Positions 45,434-56,133 of a stretch of 64,000 bases of DNA are shown here, piece after piece. Each line of letters opens with the position of its first letter. Within the stretch, counting starts at the first letter, position 1. The DNA lies in assembly GCF_001402915.1 (NCBI RefSeq), contig NZ_CP012945.1, forward strand, positions 4,968,995-5,032,994, read 5' to 3'. The notes under the pieces were generated by a model. The model was given only the letters and a program-made list of their open reading frames with translations, was not told the origin of the DNA and searched no databases. A program made the translations under genes and the position numbers. This DNA comes from Devosia sp. A16 (lineage in GTDB: Bacteria > Pseudomonadota > Alphaproteobacteria > Rhizobiales > Devosiaceae).

Positions 45434-45916
45434 ATGAGCAATCCGAAATCCCACCATGCCACGGCCGAGGCCGCGCGCCGCTTCACCCTCAGGCACGGCA
45501 AGCCGGTCATCCTGCCGCGCACTTATGGTGAGTATCTCGCCGACCGCATCGCGGCGATCGTCGGCTCCTGGCGCTTCATCATCGCCCAGTCGCTGACCCT
45601 GGCGCTATGGATCATCCTCAATGTCGTCGCCTGGATGCAGCACTGGGACCCCTACCCGTTCATCCTGCTGAACCTGGTGCTGAGTTTCCAGGCCGCCTTT
45701 ACCGCGCCCATCCTGATGATGGCGCAGAACCGCCAGTCCGACATCGACCGTCAGAAAGCCCAGCTCGATTACGACGTGAACCTGCGTGCCGAACTCGATA
45801 TCGAAGCCCTGCACCAGAAGATCGACCTGCTGCGCCAGGAGGACATCACTCGGCTGGTCGGCCTGCTGGAAGTGCTGACCCGCGAGCGCATCGAGAAGGC
45901 CGACGACAAGCCTTAG
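45434..45916 (+). CDS. DUF1003 membrane protein
   Basis: 160 residues from the ATG at 45434, with a GGCGAGG site. Two transmembrane helices (FIIAQSLTLALWIILNVVAWM and FILLNLVLSFQAAFTAPILMM) are joined by the short loop QHWDPYP. The C-terminal part is a charged helix (NRQSDIDRQKAQLDYDVNLRAELDIEALHQKIDLLR). This is the exact DUF1003 (PF06210) layout. Function unknown; the C-terminal helix would be cytoplasmic. Confidence 0.9.
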   Translation: MSNPKSHHATAEAARRFTLRHGKPVILPRTYGEYLADRIAAIVGSWRFIIAQSLTLALWIILNVVAWMQHWDPYPFILLNLVLSFQAAFTAPILMMAQNRQSDIDRQKAQLDYDVNLRAELDIEALHQKIDLLRQEDITRLVGLLEVLTRERIEKADDKP

Positions 45917-45975
45917 TCGCCATTGGCAAAACCCGGGGCCCCGTGGCATGAGTTGGCGGCAATCCGGAAACCGCC

Positions 45976-46608
45976 ATGCCCTCCCTCACCACCCTTCTCG
46001 CCTTCGCCGGGGTCGCTTTTGCCATGGTGATCGCCCCGGGCCCCAACATGGCCTACCTGGTGTCGCGCTCCATCGCGCAGGGCCGTGCCGCCGGGCTGAT
46101 CTCGCTGCTTGGCGTCGCGACGGGCTTTGTCATCTACATGCTGGCGGCGGCGCTCGGCCTCACCGCGCTGTTGTTCGCGGTGCCCTTCGCCTATGACGCG
46201 ATCCGCATCGCCGGCGCACTCTATCTGGGTTGGCTCGCCTGGAACGCGCTGCGGCCCGGCGGACATTCGCCGTTCGAATTGCGGGCGCTGGGGCCGGATT
46301 CGCCGAGGCGGCTTTATGCGATGGGCCTGTTCACCAGCCTGCTCAACCCCAAGGTCGCGGCGCTCTACCTGTCGCTCCTGCCACAGTTCATCGACAAATT
46401 GGCCGGGAACGTGCTGGCCCAGACATTGGTGTTGGGCGCCACGCAGATCGCAGTGAGCATGACGGTCAACGCCATTTTCATCCTCACCGCCGGGACGGTC
46501 GCCCTGTTCCTCACCGGGCGGCCGTTCTGGGCCCGGCTGCAGCGCTGGCTGATGGGCACGGTGCTCGGTTTCCTCGCCATCCGTATGGCCACCGACACCA
46601 GCCGGTAG
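45976..46608 (+). CDS. LysE/RhtB-family amino acid exporter
   Basis: 210 residues with six hydrophobic segments. The family signature is at the N-terminus: GVAFAMVIAPGPNMAYLVSRSIAQGRAAGLISLLGVATGF. GLFTSLLNPKVAALYLSLLPQFI follows in the middle. It is an inner-membrane efflux protein for an amino acid or derivative; the substrate is not readable. It lies 59 bases after the DUF1003 gene. Confidence 0.93.
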   Translation: MPSLTTLLAFAGVAFAMVIAPGPNMAYLVSRSIAQGRAAGLISLLGVATGFVIYMLAAALGLTALLFAVPFAYDAIRIAGALYLGWLAWNALRPGGHSPFELRALGPDSPRRLYAMGLFTSLLNPKVAALYLSLLPQFIDKLAGNVLAQTLVLGATQIAVSMTVNAIFILTAGTVALFLTGRPFWARLQRWLMGTVLGFLAIRMATDTSR

Positions 46609-46652
46609 CACTGCTCCGCCGAGGTGGACGGGATGGCAACCATCTCCTCCAC

Positions 46653-46749
46653 CCACCGGGTCATTCCCGCGAAAGCGGGAACCTCTGTTTTTTCGCCTGC
46701 GGCACCATCGTAAACGGAGGTCCCCGCGTTCGCGGGGATGACACCGAGT
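46653..46749. repeat. Dispersed palindromic repeat, copy 2
   Basis: Same element as 28606-28698: identical first 42 bases up to a T-run, a variable middle, then aaacggag, a second hairpin (ccccgcgttcgcgggg, better paired than in copy 1) and the same end gatgacaccgagt. It lies between the LysE gene and the ilvC terminator. Confidence 0.88.
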
Positions 46750-46789
46750 GTGGCGCGCCAACTGCTCGGCCCAGGGCCAGCCAGATACG

Positions 46790-46812
46790 ACAAAGGGGCC
46801 CGGAGGCCCCTC
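46790..46812 (-). terminator. Intrinsic terminator downstream of ilvC
   Basis: aggggcc (46794-46800) and ggcccct (46805-46811) form a perfect GC-rich stem with a four-base loop. In the ilvC direction it is followed by TTTGT. It is 120 bases beyond the ilvC stop, on the far side of the duplicated ilvC tail. Confidence 0.7.
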
Positions 46813-46842
46813 TGCGCATACATCCTGCGAAGGATTTCTGGA

Positions 46843-46882
46843 TTAGTTCTTGGCCTTGTCGACGAGGGCGCCGGCCTTGATC
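46843..46882 (-). repeat. Duplicated 40-bp fragment of the ilvC 3' end
   Basis: This 40-base segment matches the last 40 bases of ilvC (46932-46971) at 39 positions, including its stop codon, and lies 89 bp further downstream in the same orientation. It would encode the same C-terminus ([12 protein letters not shown], stop). It is a non-functional remnant, for example of an exchange of the ilvC terminus or of a tandem duplication. Confidence 0.88.
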
Positions 46883-46931
46883 ACCGCGACGCGCCAGCGC
46901 GCATCTCACCAAGCGTGGAGCAAGGCCCCGC

Positions 46932-48636
<1,705 letters not shown>

Positions 48637-48704
48637 GATGACACCCAGGCCCCGCGGGCCCAGATTCGCACCCCGCGAAACCGACGCCCGACCTTCATTG
48701 GCAC

Positions 48705-48728
48705 GAACCGTACCGTACGTTACGGTTC
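48705..48728. promoter_or_regulatory. 24-bp palindromic operator between tetR-like and aldo/keto reductase genes
   Basis: gaaccgtaccgt followed by acgttacggttc is a palindrome with a single mismatched pair. A second, perfect repeat, atatcg-ccaaa-cgatat (48742-48758), lies next to it on the reductase side. Together they fill the divergent promoter. The first is the type of site bound by TetR dimers. Confidence 0.6.
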
Positions 48729-48832
48729 GGCGCAAGTGGGGATATCGCCAAACGATATTGGTCGCAAGGCTGGGTTGCCCGATGCAGCCCGAGATGCTGG
48801 TATGGCAGTTGCTCAGCCTATGGAGGAAGACC

Positions 48833-49822
48833 ATGAAGACGTCGCTGCCCACTCGTGCCTTCGGCAAGACCGGCATGGAGATTACCCGCCTCGGCGTTGG
48901 CGCCTGGGCCATGGGCGGCAACATGTGGGGCCCGCAGGATGACGCGGACTCCGACGCCGCCATTCGCCACGCCATCGAGCTGGGAATCAACTGGATCGAT
49001 ACCGCCGCAGCCTACGGCGTCGGGCACTCCGAGGAGGTGATCGGCCAGACCCTGAAGGCGCTGCCGGCCGACCAGCGGCCCTTCGTCTTCACCAAGGGCG
49101 GAGTGATCCGCGACGCCAACGGCCAAAACCCGCGCCGCCTCGCCAACCGGGAGAGCCTCAGGCGCGAACTCGAGAACTCGCTCAAGCGTCTGCAGGTCGA
49201 AGCGATTGATCTCTACCAGGTGCACTGGCCGGCCGACGACGTGCCGCTCGAAGACTATTGGGCGACGATGCTGGAGCTGAAATCCGAGGGCAAGGTGCGC
49301 CATATCGGGCTCTCCAACCACAATGCCGAGCAGCTGGCGCGGGCCGAGGAGATGGGGCACGTCGAAACGCTGCAGCCCCCCTTCTCGATGATCAAGCGCG
49401 AGACGGCCGAGACCATCCTGCCCTGGTGCGCCGCCCATGGCACCGGCGTCATCTGTTACAGCCCGATGCAGGCCGGCCTGCTCACCGGCAGCTTCACGCG
49501 GGAACGCGCCGCAGCCCTCGCCGACAATGACTGGCGCAAGACCAATCCGGAGTTCACCGGCGAACGGCTCGACCGCAACCTGACGCTTGCCGCGGCGCTG
49601 AAGCCGATCGCCGAAAAGCATGCCACTTCGATCTCGACAGTGGCGCTGACCTGGGTGCTCGCATGGCCGGGACTCACCGCCGCCATCGTCGGAGCACGCT
49701 CGCCAGGCCAGGTGGACGGCTGGATCGATGCCGCAACCATCACCCTCGACAGCGATGATCTCGACACCATCGCCAAACTGATCGAGGCGACCGGCGCCGG
49801 CCAGGGGCCGGTCAGACCGTAA
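48833..49822 (+). CDS. Aldo/keto reductase (YghZ/Tas-like group)
   Basis: 329 residues from the ATG at 48833, with GGAGGAAG seven bases upstream. The family order is complete: GVGAWAMGG, GINWIDTAAAYGVGHSEEVIG (Asp, Tyr), FVFTKGG (Lys), IDLYQVHWPADDVPLEDYW (His), VRHIGLSNHN and the NADPH-binding LTWVLAWPGLTAAIVGARSPGQV. It reduces carbonyl compounds with NADPH. The preceding TetR regulator is divergent; a fatty acid desaturase gene follows 22 bases downstream, so the two may form a stress-response operon. Confidence 0.9.
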   Translation: MKTSLPTRAFGKTGMEITRLGVGAWAMGGNMWGPQDDADSDAAIRHAIELGINWIDTAAAYGVGHSEEVIGQTLKALPADQRPFVFTKGGVIRDANGQNPRRLANRESLRRELENSLKRLQVEAIDLYQVHWPADDVPLEDYWATMLELKSEGKVRHIGLSNHNAEQLARAEEMGHVETLQPPFSMIKRETAETILPWCAAHGTGVICYSPMQAGLLTGSFTRERAAALADNDWRKTNPEFTGERLDRNLTLAAALKPIAEKHATSISTVALTWVLAWPGLTAAIVGARSPGQVDGWIDAATITLDSDDLDTIAKLIEATGAGQGPVRP

Positions 49823-49844
49823 GCTCTGCATCGACGGGGGACCG

Positions 49845-50936
49845 ATGATCAGCAAGCGCGACTACAGCATCACCGGCCCCGAGGCCCAGCGCGCCATCGA
49901 GCGGGGCCTCGCGGCGGCCGAGTGGTACCACACCGAGGTGCCGCGCGCCGTCATGAAAGAGCTGATGCAGCGCTCCGACGGCCCGGCGATCCGCGACAAC
50001 CTGATCTGGCTCGGCCTGCTGCTGGTGACCGGCATTGGCGGCATCGCCTTCTGGGGCACCTGGTGGTGCGTGCCGTTCTTCTTCGTCTATGGGGTGTTGT
50101 ACGGCTCGGCCAGCGACAGCCGCTGGCATGAGTGCGGGCATGGCACGGCCTTCAAGACGCCGTGGATGAACAAGGCGATCTACCAGATCGCCTGCTTCAT
50201 GCTGATCCGTAACCCGACCACCTGGAAGTGGAGCCACGCCCGGCACCACGCCGACACCATCATCGTCGGGCGAGACGTCGAGATCGCGGTGATGCGGCCG
50301 CCGGTGCTGGCCCGGGTGATCCTCAGTTTCGTTGGTATCGTCGACGTCTGGTATGCGCTGGGCGACATGCTGCGCAATGCCGCCGGCAACGTCAGTGCGG
50401 CGGAAAAGAGCTTCATCCCCAAGGGCGAGTGGCCCAAGGTGGTTCGGGTGGCGCGCATCTGGGTGGCGATCTACCTGGTAACCGGGGTTGCCGCGATCGC
50501 CATGCAGTCGATCCTGCCGTTCATGCTGATCGGGCTGCCACGCCTCTACGGCTGCTGGCACATGGTGATGGTGGGGCTGCTGCAGCATGGCGCGCTGGCA
50601 GAGGATGTCACCGACCACCGGCTGAACACCCGCACCGTGCTGATGAACCCGATCAGCCGCTTTCTCTATTCGGACATGAACTACCACGTCGAACACCACA
50701 TGTTCCCGGTAGTGCCCTATCATGCGCTCGAACGGCTGCATGAGACCATCAAGCACGACCTGCCGCCGCCGACGCCCTCGATCCTCGCCGGCTATCGCGA
50801 GATGATTCCGATCTGGCTGCGCCAGCTGAGGGGCGAGGATGTCTTTCTGCGCAAGCAACTGCCCGCCTCGGCCAGGCCGTATCGCGAAGACCTTCAGGTC
50901 GAGGCACCGATGAGCGGAACCGGCGCGGCGGAATAG
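49845..50936 (+). CDS. Membrane fatty acid desaturase-family protein
   Basis: 363 residues with four hydrophobic stretches. All three histidine boxes of the di-iron membrane desaturase/hydroxylase family are present: WHECGHGTAF near residue 95, HARHHADT near 130 and YHVEHHMFP near 290. A further WHMVMVGLLQHGALAEDV contributes a histidine. This box spacing also fits carotenoid or sphingolipid hydroxylases, so the exact substrate is open. It is oriented and spaced (22 bases) as part of an operon with the aldo/keto reductase. Confidence 0.88.
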   Translation: MISKRDYSITGPEAQRAIERGLAAAEWYHTEVPRAVMKELMQRSDGPAIRDNLIWLGLLLVTGIGGIAFWGTWWCVPFFFVYGVLYGSASDSRWHECGHGTAFKTPWMNKAIYQIACFMLIRNPTTWKWSHARHHADTIIVGRDVEIAVMRPPVLARVILSFVGIVDVWYALGDMLRNAAGNVSAAEKSFIPKGEWPKVVRVARIWVAIYLVTGVAAIAMQSILPFMLIGLPRLYGCWHMVMVGLLQHGALAEDVTDHRLNTRTVLMNPISRFLYSDMNYHVEHHMFPVVPYHALERLHETIKHDLPPPTPSILAGYREMIPIWLRQLRGEDVFLRKQLPASARPYREDLQVEAPMSGTGAAE

Positions 50937-51069
50937 GCGTGGCTCGGCTGCTGTGGCGCAGATGCATCAGCAACTGCCGAAGCGGCTTTGTCGCTATTGT
51001 TCGCGATTTACACCGCCGCCGCACTTGGCGACCTTGTTTGCGCTTATAGCCGGGGGCGGCGGTATCTTT

Positions 51070-53307
51070 ATGAATTTCTACGCGTGGTTGGCGGCGAAGG
51101 TTTTCGCCGCGCTCGGAATTGCCGTGCTGGTGGCAGCGACGATGGGCGCGGCACAAGCGCAGCCCTACCCCGACGTCATGCTGATGAAATCCGGGCCCGA
51201 GACCGCAACCCCCGACACCGACATCACCTATACGGTGACGGTTACCAACCTCGGCGATGCGGGCAGCCCAGGCGCCGATGACGCGACCAGCGTGACGATG
51301 AGCGACCCGCTGCCGGCCGACACCACCTTCAAGTCGCTGACAAGCCCCAACGGCTGGTCCTGCTCGACGCCGGCGGTAGGCGACAGCGGCGCGGTGAGTT
51401 GCACCATCGCCGCGCTGTCCAAAGCCGCCGGAGCGCAGACCTTCAACATCGTCGCCCACGTGGCCGCCGGGACGGCGGGCGGGACCTACCTCACCAACAT
51501 TGCCACCGTGTCCTCAGCAGCGGACTTCAACGACGAGAACAACAGCTCCACCTCCACAGCCCAGATCCCGGCGCCCTCCGTCGATGTCGGCGTGCAAAAG
51601 CTGGCAGCCGAAAATGTTACCGCCGACAGCGACCTCGTCTATCAGCTGACCGTCACCGCCAGCGGCGTCCCGGCAGCCATCACGCTGACCGACATCCTGC
51701 CTTTGCCGCTGACCTTCATATCTCTCGACGCGCCTGCGGGCTGGAACTGCACGACGCCGGCCGTGGGCAGCAACGGCACAATCAGTTGCTCGGTGGTAAA
51801 CTTCACCGCCGGCAATGCCGCCTTCACGCTGACCACGCATGTTCCCGCGGACACCCCTGAAGGTACCTTCATCCAGAACTTCGCCTCCGTCAGCGCGCTG
51901 CAGAACGACATCAATCCCGAGAACGACAGTTCGTCCGCCGCCACCACGGTGCAGGGCACGGCCGATCTCGGCATCTCCAAGATCGGTCCGGCGAGCGCCG
52001 AACGGTTCGAGGTGTTGAGCTACACCGTGACCGTCAACAATGCCGGGCCCAGCAGCGCCACCAACACGGTGATGACCGACGCCCTGACCGCCGGTCTGGC
52101 ATTCTCGAGCATCACCAGCCCTTCAGGCTGGAGCTGCGCCACCCCGGCGGTCGGCAGCGGCGGCACCATCACCTGCAGCCGCAACGAGTTCGCATCCGGC
52201 GGCTCGGCCAGCTTCACCATCGAGGCGGAAGCCACCGTGGATGGCTCGATCACCAATATCGCGACCATCTCCAGCAGCGATGGCGATGGCAACATCTCGA
52301 ACAATTCGAGCGCCGCCACTACCGCGGTGACCGACACCGTGGCGCAGGCCTTTGAGGACATGACCCGCGGTTTCGTCGAAACCCGCCAGAAGCTCATCGT
52401 CAACGCCATCGATACGCCCGGCCTGCGCGATCGGCATGGCGTCGCGCCGCATGCTTCGCTTGCCGAGGCCAACGGCGATGCGGTGCTGAACTTCTCGGCC
52501 CGCACCGGCTCGGCCTGGGATCTCGGCCCGGGCAGCGCCCTGCTGGCCGGTGGGGCCGACGCCCCCCTGAGCTTCTGGATCGACGGCACGTTCACCTTCC
52601 ATACCCGCGACGAGGCCGACGGCACCCTGAGCCTCATCGGCACGGGTGCAGATTACCTAGTGAACGATCGGCTGCTGGCCGGTGTAGCGCTCTATCTCGA
52701 CGGCATGCGCGACGTCACCGAGATCGGCCGGATCAGCGGCACCGGCGCGCTCGTCGGCCCCTACATCTCGGCCGAGATCCTCGACAACGTCACGCTCGAT
52801 GCGAGCGTCTTCTTCGGCCACTCCTGGAACGATGCCAACGCTACGCTGTTCGGCCAGAGTTTCTCCGGCAGCTTCGAGACCGACCGCCTCATCACCAAGG
52901 TCGACATCGAGGGAGAATGGCGCGCCGACGCCTTCACCATCAGGCCCAGCGCCAACCTCCGTTACGCCACCGAGACTGTCGGCGCCTACACGGTGACCAA
53001 TCCACGCGGCGATGTCGTCGATGTCGATGGCTTCACCGCTTCGACCCTCGAGCTGGGTGGAGCGCTGACCGCCGCGCGGACCTTCGCTTTCGGCGACGGG
53101 CTCGAGCTGACGCCGACCGTGGGCATCCGCGCCGGCGTCGGCGGAACCGGCGAGGATGTGGGGATCGACAGCACCTATGCCGGCCTCACTGCCGGTATGA
53201 CGCTGACCGGGCCCGGCTGGACGCTGCGCGCCCTGGCCGACCACGGGATCGACACCACCGGCCTTGCGGCGACGTCGATCCGCGGCACCATGTCCGGGCG
53301 CTTCTAG
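51070..53307 (+). CDS. DUF11-repeat protein with a C-terminal autotransporter-like beta-barrel
   Basis: 745 residues from the ATG at 51070, which opens a signal peptide (MNFYAWLAAKVFAALGIAVLVAATMGAAQAQ); a 39-residue upstream extension is in frame but basic and unlikely. Three Ig-like DUF11 modules of about 110-120 residues follow. Each has a strand pattern YTVTVxNxG and the conserved loop GWxCxTPAVGxxGxxxC, with a cysteine pair probably forming a disulfide. From about residue 430 a linker leads to about 270 residues of alternating amphipathic strands ending in SGRF, as in outer-membrane barrels with a terminal Phe. It is probably surface-exposed, an adhesin or structural protein (inference). 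Confidence 0.78.
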   Translation: MNFYAWLAAKVFAALGIAVLVAATMGAAQAQPYPDVMLMKSGPETATPDTDITYTVTVTNLGDAGSPGADDATSVTMSDPLPADTTFKSLTSPNGWSCSTPAVGDSGAVSCTIAALSKAAGAQTFNIVAHVAAGTAGGTYLTNIATVSSAADFNDENNSSTSTAQIPAPSVDVGVQKLAAENVTADSDLVYQLTVTASGVPAAITLTDILPLPLTFISLDAPAGWNCTTPAVGSNGTISCSVVNFTAGNAAFTLTTHVPADTPEGTFIQNFASVSALQNDINPENDSSSAATTVQGTADLGISKIGPASAERFEVLSYTVTVNNAGPSSATNTVMTDALTAGLAFSSITSPSGWSCATPAVGSGGTITCSRNEFASGGSASFTIEAEATVDGSITNIATISSSDGDGNISNNSSAATTAVTDTVAQAFEDMTRGFVETRQKLIVNAIDTPGLRDRHGVAPHASLAEANGDAVLNFSARTGSAWDLGPGSALLAGGADAPLSFWIDGTFTFHTRDEADGTLSLIGTGADYLVNDRLLAGVALYLDGMRDVTEIGRISGTGALVGPYISAEILDNVTLDASVFFGHSWNDANATLFGQSFSGSFETDRLITKVDIEGEWRADAFTIRPSANLRYATETVGAYTVTNPRGDVVDVDGFTASTLELGGALTAARTFAFGDGLELTPTVGIRAGVGGTGEDVGIDSTYAGLTAGMTLTGPGWTLRALADHGIDTTGLAATSIRGTMSGRF

Positions 53308-53322
53308 AACGCCCGCCGCACC

Positions 53323-53928
53323 TCAGGCGGCCGCTGGCCGCTTGAACTTGCGGACCCGGAAAGCCAGCATGATCAGCAACACGCCCGCGAAGATCGAGTA
53401 GCCGGCGATCGTCCAGATCAGCGACAGTGCCCCTGCCCCCGGCAGGAACAGCACCAGGGCGCCGAAGGCAATGCTGAGCAGGCCGAACAGGCCGAGCACC
53501 CATTCGCCCTCGATCTCCTTGCGCGCCTGAATGGCGCCCCAGATCGTCAGCACGCCGATGATGATCGCCCAGATGCCGATGAAGATGAGCAGGATGAAGG
53601 CGGTCATGCCGGGCCAGAAGAAGGCGGCAAGGCCGGCAAGGATGCTGACGACACCACTGATGGCCATCCACCAGCGATGCCCCATGGCCGGCGACGTCGC
53701 CCGGCCCGAGATGGCCGCCCACAGCGCGAAGACGCCATCGACCAGCGTGTAGGCGCCCCATAGCAGGGTCAGGGAGATCAGCGTGATGCCCGGCCACAGC
53801 ATCGCCAGCACGCCGAAGGCAATGGCGGCGATGCCGCGCAACAGCAGCAACCACCAGTTGTCGCCAAGCAGGGCCCGCAGGCGAGGAGGAAATTCCGAAG
53901 CTGTCGAAGTCTGCGTCTCGGCCATCAT
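53323..53928 (-). CDS. HdeD-family membrane protein
   Basis: 201 residues from the ATG at 53928. Six hydrophobic helices come in three similar hairpins (NWWLLLLRGIAAIAFGVLAMLWPGITLISLTLLWGAYTLVDGVFAL, then two more), the repeat structure of HdeD (DUF308). GHRWWMAISGVVSILAGLAAFFWPGMTAF is the second unit. HdeD proteins are linked to acid or high-density stress in enterobacteria; the role here is unknown. The stop is 15 bases from the stop of the DUF11 gene. Confidence 0.92.
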   Translation of the reverse strand: MMAETQTSTASEFPPRLRALLGDNWWLLLLRGIAAIAFGVLAMLWPGITLISLTLLWGAYTLVDGVFALWAAISGRATSPAMGHRWWMAISGVVSILAGLAAFFWPGMTAFILLIFIGIWAIIIGVLTIWGAIQARKEIEGEWVLGLFGLLSIAFGALVLFLPGAGALSLIWTIAGYSIFAGVLLIMLAFRVRKFKRPAAA

Positions 53929-54083
53929 GCTTCTCCACTGGTTGCGGATAGCTCCGGAACTTCCGAGAGCTCCGGTGTCGACACTAGCAGAGTCTCTCGA
54001 CCTCGAAAAAGTCAAACACCTCCGCTTCTGCTCGGCCGCAAGTACCGCAGCTTCGATCCGGAAACCGGGACCTATCGGGCCGG

Positions 54084-56114
54084 CTATTGCGAAGTGGCGA
54101 GATGATCGGCGTTGCGGAACGCCAGTGCCATGATCGTCAGCACCGGGTTGAAACCGCCATTGGTCGGGTGCAGCCCGCCATCCGAAACGAACAGGTTGTC
54201 GTGGCCCCAGACTCGGCCAAATGCGTCGGTCACCGAGTTGGAGGGATCGGTGCCCATGCGGCAGGTGCCGGCCTGGTGCTGCCCACCGGACAGCACGGGG
54301 TCGGGCGCGAGGCCCCAGGTCGCCAGCGCGCCGGACGCACGCAGCCAGTCGAGCGCCTTGCCGTGCATGTAGTGCGCGGTGCGCACCGTCTCGGCGTGCA
54401 CCCTGCCCGACAGCATCGCCACCGGCAGTCCCCACTTGTCGCGCACTGCCGGAGCGATCTGCACCCGGGCTTCGGCATTGGGGATCTCGTGCACCGGTCC
54501 GGCGACGCGCAGCACATGGTGGAAGTTGGCGCGCATGAAATCCTTGGCGCCCTGGCCCCAACGCCGTTGCCCGGGCGGCAGCACGTTCTTCCAGAAGATG
54601 ATCGGCGGCTGCACGAAATCGTCGGCCAGCATGCCGCCGCCGACGAAACCGGGGTTGCCGTGGTTGTAGGCAGTGGTGGCGATGCTGACGCCCGGACCGC
54701 GCGAGGCATGGACCGCCTCGTCGAACTGCCCATAGGCGGTGGCGTAGACATGGCCCTGCAGGTTTCGCCCGACGAGGTCGTGCCCATTGCCCAGCCCGTT
54801 CGGTTCGCGCGCAGACGGTGAGTTGAGCAGCAGCCGCGCCGTCTCGATCGCGCCACCGGCGAGGACGACCGCTTTGCCGTGCACCGCATGCTCGGCCCCG
54901 CTGCTGTCGGCAAACCGCACTCCGGTGACTTTGCCGGCGCCGTCCGTCTCCACCCGCAGCACCATCGCCCCGGTGACGAGGTGACAGCGCCCGGTGGCGA
55001 GCGCCCGCGCTATCATGGTGTTCTGCGTGCCGTTCTTGGCGTCGCTCGGGCATGGAAAGCCGACACAGCTGCCGCAGCCGATGCAGGCGTCGCGGCCGTG
55101 CCGCGGCTGGCTGTTGATGGCGAGCGGCGGTCGCGTCGTCGTGATGCCGAGCGCATCGGCACCGCGCTTGAGGACGGAGCGCGCCGGGCTGTCCGGTAGC
55201 GGCGGCATCGGGTAGTCGCGGGCGCGCAGCCCTTCGTGGCTATGGGCGGCGCCGTCGCCCGCGACGCCGATCTCCCATTCGGCCCGCTCGTACCACGGCG
55301 CGAGGTCATCGTAGCCGATCGGCCAATCGACCAGCGACGAGCCTTGCGGGACGCCATAGAGGCTCGCCATCTTGAAATCGGCGCGATGAAAGCGCCAAGC
55401 CTGCGCGCCATAGACCAGCGTGCCGCTGCCGACGGCCGAGGCGAGGTTCTGGTAGCCGTTCTCGTGCGGGTGCAGCACCTGCTCGACGCCATCGGCGCCG
55501 ACCAGTACCCGCGGGTTGCCGTCGAGGTCCGGGCCGGTATTGTGGCCGTAGAGTGCCAGCCGATGGTTGCGCAGGTGATCGCGATAGCCGCTATCGGCAT
55601 AGTCGCGCTGCAGCCCGCGTTCGAGCAGCAGCACATGCTTGCCGGCTTCGGCGAGCACCCCGGCCGCCACGCCCCCGCCGGCTCCCGCGCCGACGATGAT
55701 CACGTCATAGTCGAGCGTGCCTGAGAAGGCTTGCGGCGGTCGCCCGTGGCGCGCGGCAGGGCCAGTCGGGCCTTCCGGCAGTCCGTGCTCGTAGCCGACC
55801 ATCCGCCACGACGCCGCGCTGCGATTGCCGCCATTGCCTGGATCGGCATAGACGCCCTCCGCGACCAGCTCGCACAGCTCACGGAACCACGCCGCGCCAT
55901 CGACTGCGGCAAGGGCGGCGTCTTTGTCGACATCGGCGAGGCCGACGAAGCCTGGCGGCAGGCCGACGAGGCCGGCCGCGATAGCGGCTCCCAGCTTGGG
56001 CCGCGCGGCAAGGATCCCGTCGAGGTAATCCAGCGCCCCCAGGGCGATGGCCCCGCCGTCCTGGTCGGCCGGCATGATGCGGTCGACCACCGCAGCGAGC
56101 AGCGCGCGATCCAT
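54084..56114 (-). CDS. GMC oxidoreductase with N-terminal gluconate-dehydrogenase subunit-3-like domain
   Basis: 676 residues from the ATG at 56114. Residues 1-115 (DRALLAAVVDRIMPADQDGGAIALGALDYLDGILA ...) look like the small subunit-3 family (PF13618), normally a separate protein. The GMC part follows, with the FAD site YDVIIVGAGAGGGVAAGVLAEAGKHVLLLERG and GSGTLVYGAQAWRFH. A cysteine-rich insert, CIGCGSCVGFPCPSDAKNG, could bind an Fe-S cluster. At the C-terminus are HQAGTCRMG, with the active-site region, and SDGGLHPTNGGFNPVLTIMALA. It should oxidise a sugar or alcohol and pass electrons to a partner. It ends an operon with hpt and sugar genes. Confidence 0.85.
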   Translation of the reverse strand: MDRALLAAVVDRIMPADQDGGAIALGALDYLDGILAARPKLGAAIAAGLVGLPPGFVGLADVDKDAALAAVDGAAWFRELCELVAEGVYADPGNGGNRSAASWRMVGYEHGLPEGPTGPAARHGRPPQAFSGTLDYDVIIVGAGAGGGVAAGVLAEAGKHVLLLERGLQRDYADSGYRDHLRNHRLALYGHNTGPDLDGNPRVLVGADGVEQVLHPHENGYQNLASAVGSGTLVYGAQAWRFHRADFKMASLYGVPQGSSLVDWPIGYDDLAPWYERAEWEIGVAGDGAAHSHEGLRARDYPMPPLPDSPARSVLKRGADALGITTTRPPLAINSQPRHGRDACIGCGSCVGFPCPSDAKNGTQNTMIARALATGRCHLVTGAMVLRVETDGAGKVTGVRFADSSGAEHAVHGKAVVLAGGAIETARLLLNSPSAREPNGLGNGHDLVGRNLQGHVYATAYGQFDEAVHASRGPGVSIATTAYNHGNPGFVGGGMLADDFVQPPIIFWKNVLPPGQRRWGQGAKDFMRANFHHVLRVAGPVHEIPNAEARVQIAPAVRDKWGLPVAMLSGRVHAETVRTAHYMHGKALDWLRASGALATWGLAPDPVLSGGQHQAGTCRMGTDPSNSVTDAFGRVWGHDNLFVSDGGLHPTNGGFNPVLTIMALAFRNADHLATSQ

Positions 56115-56133
56115 GTCCCCTCCCCGCCCGACT

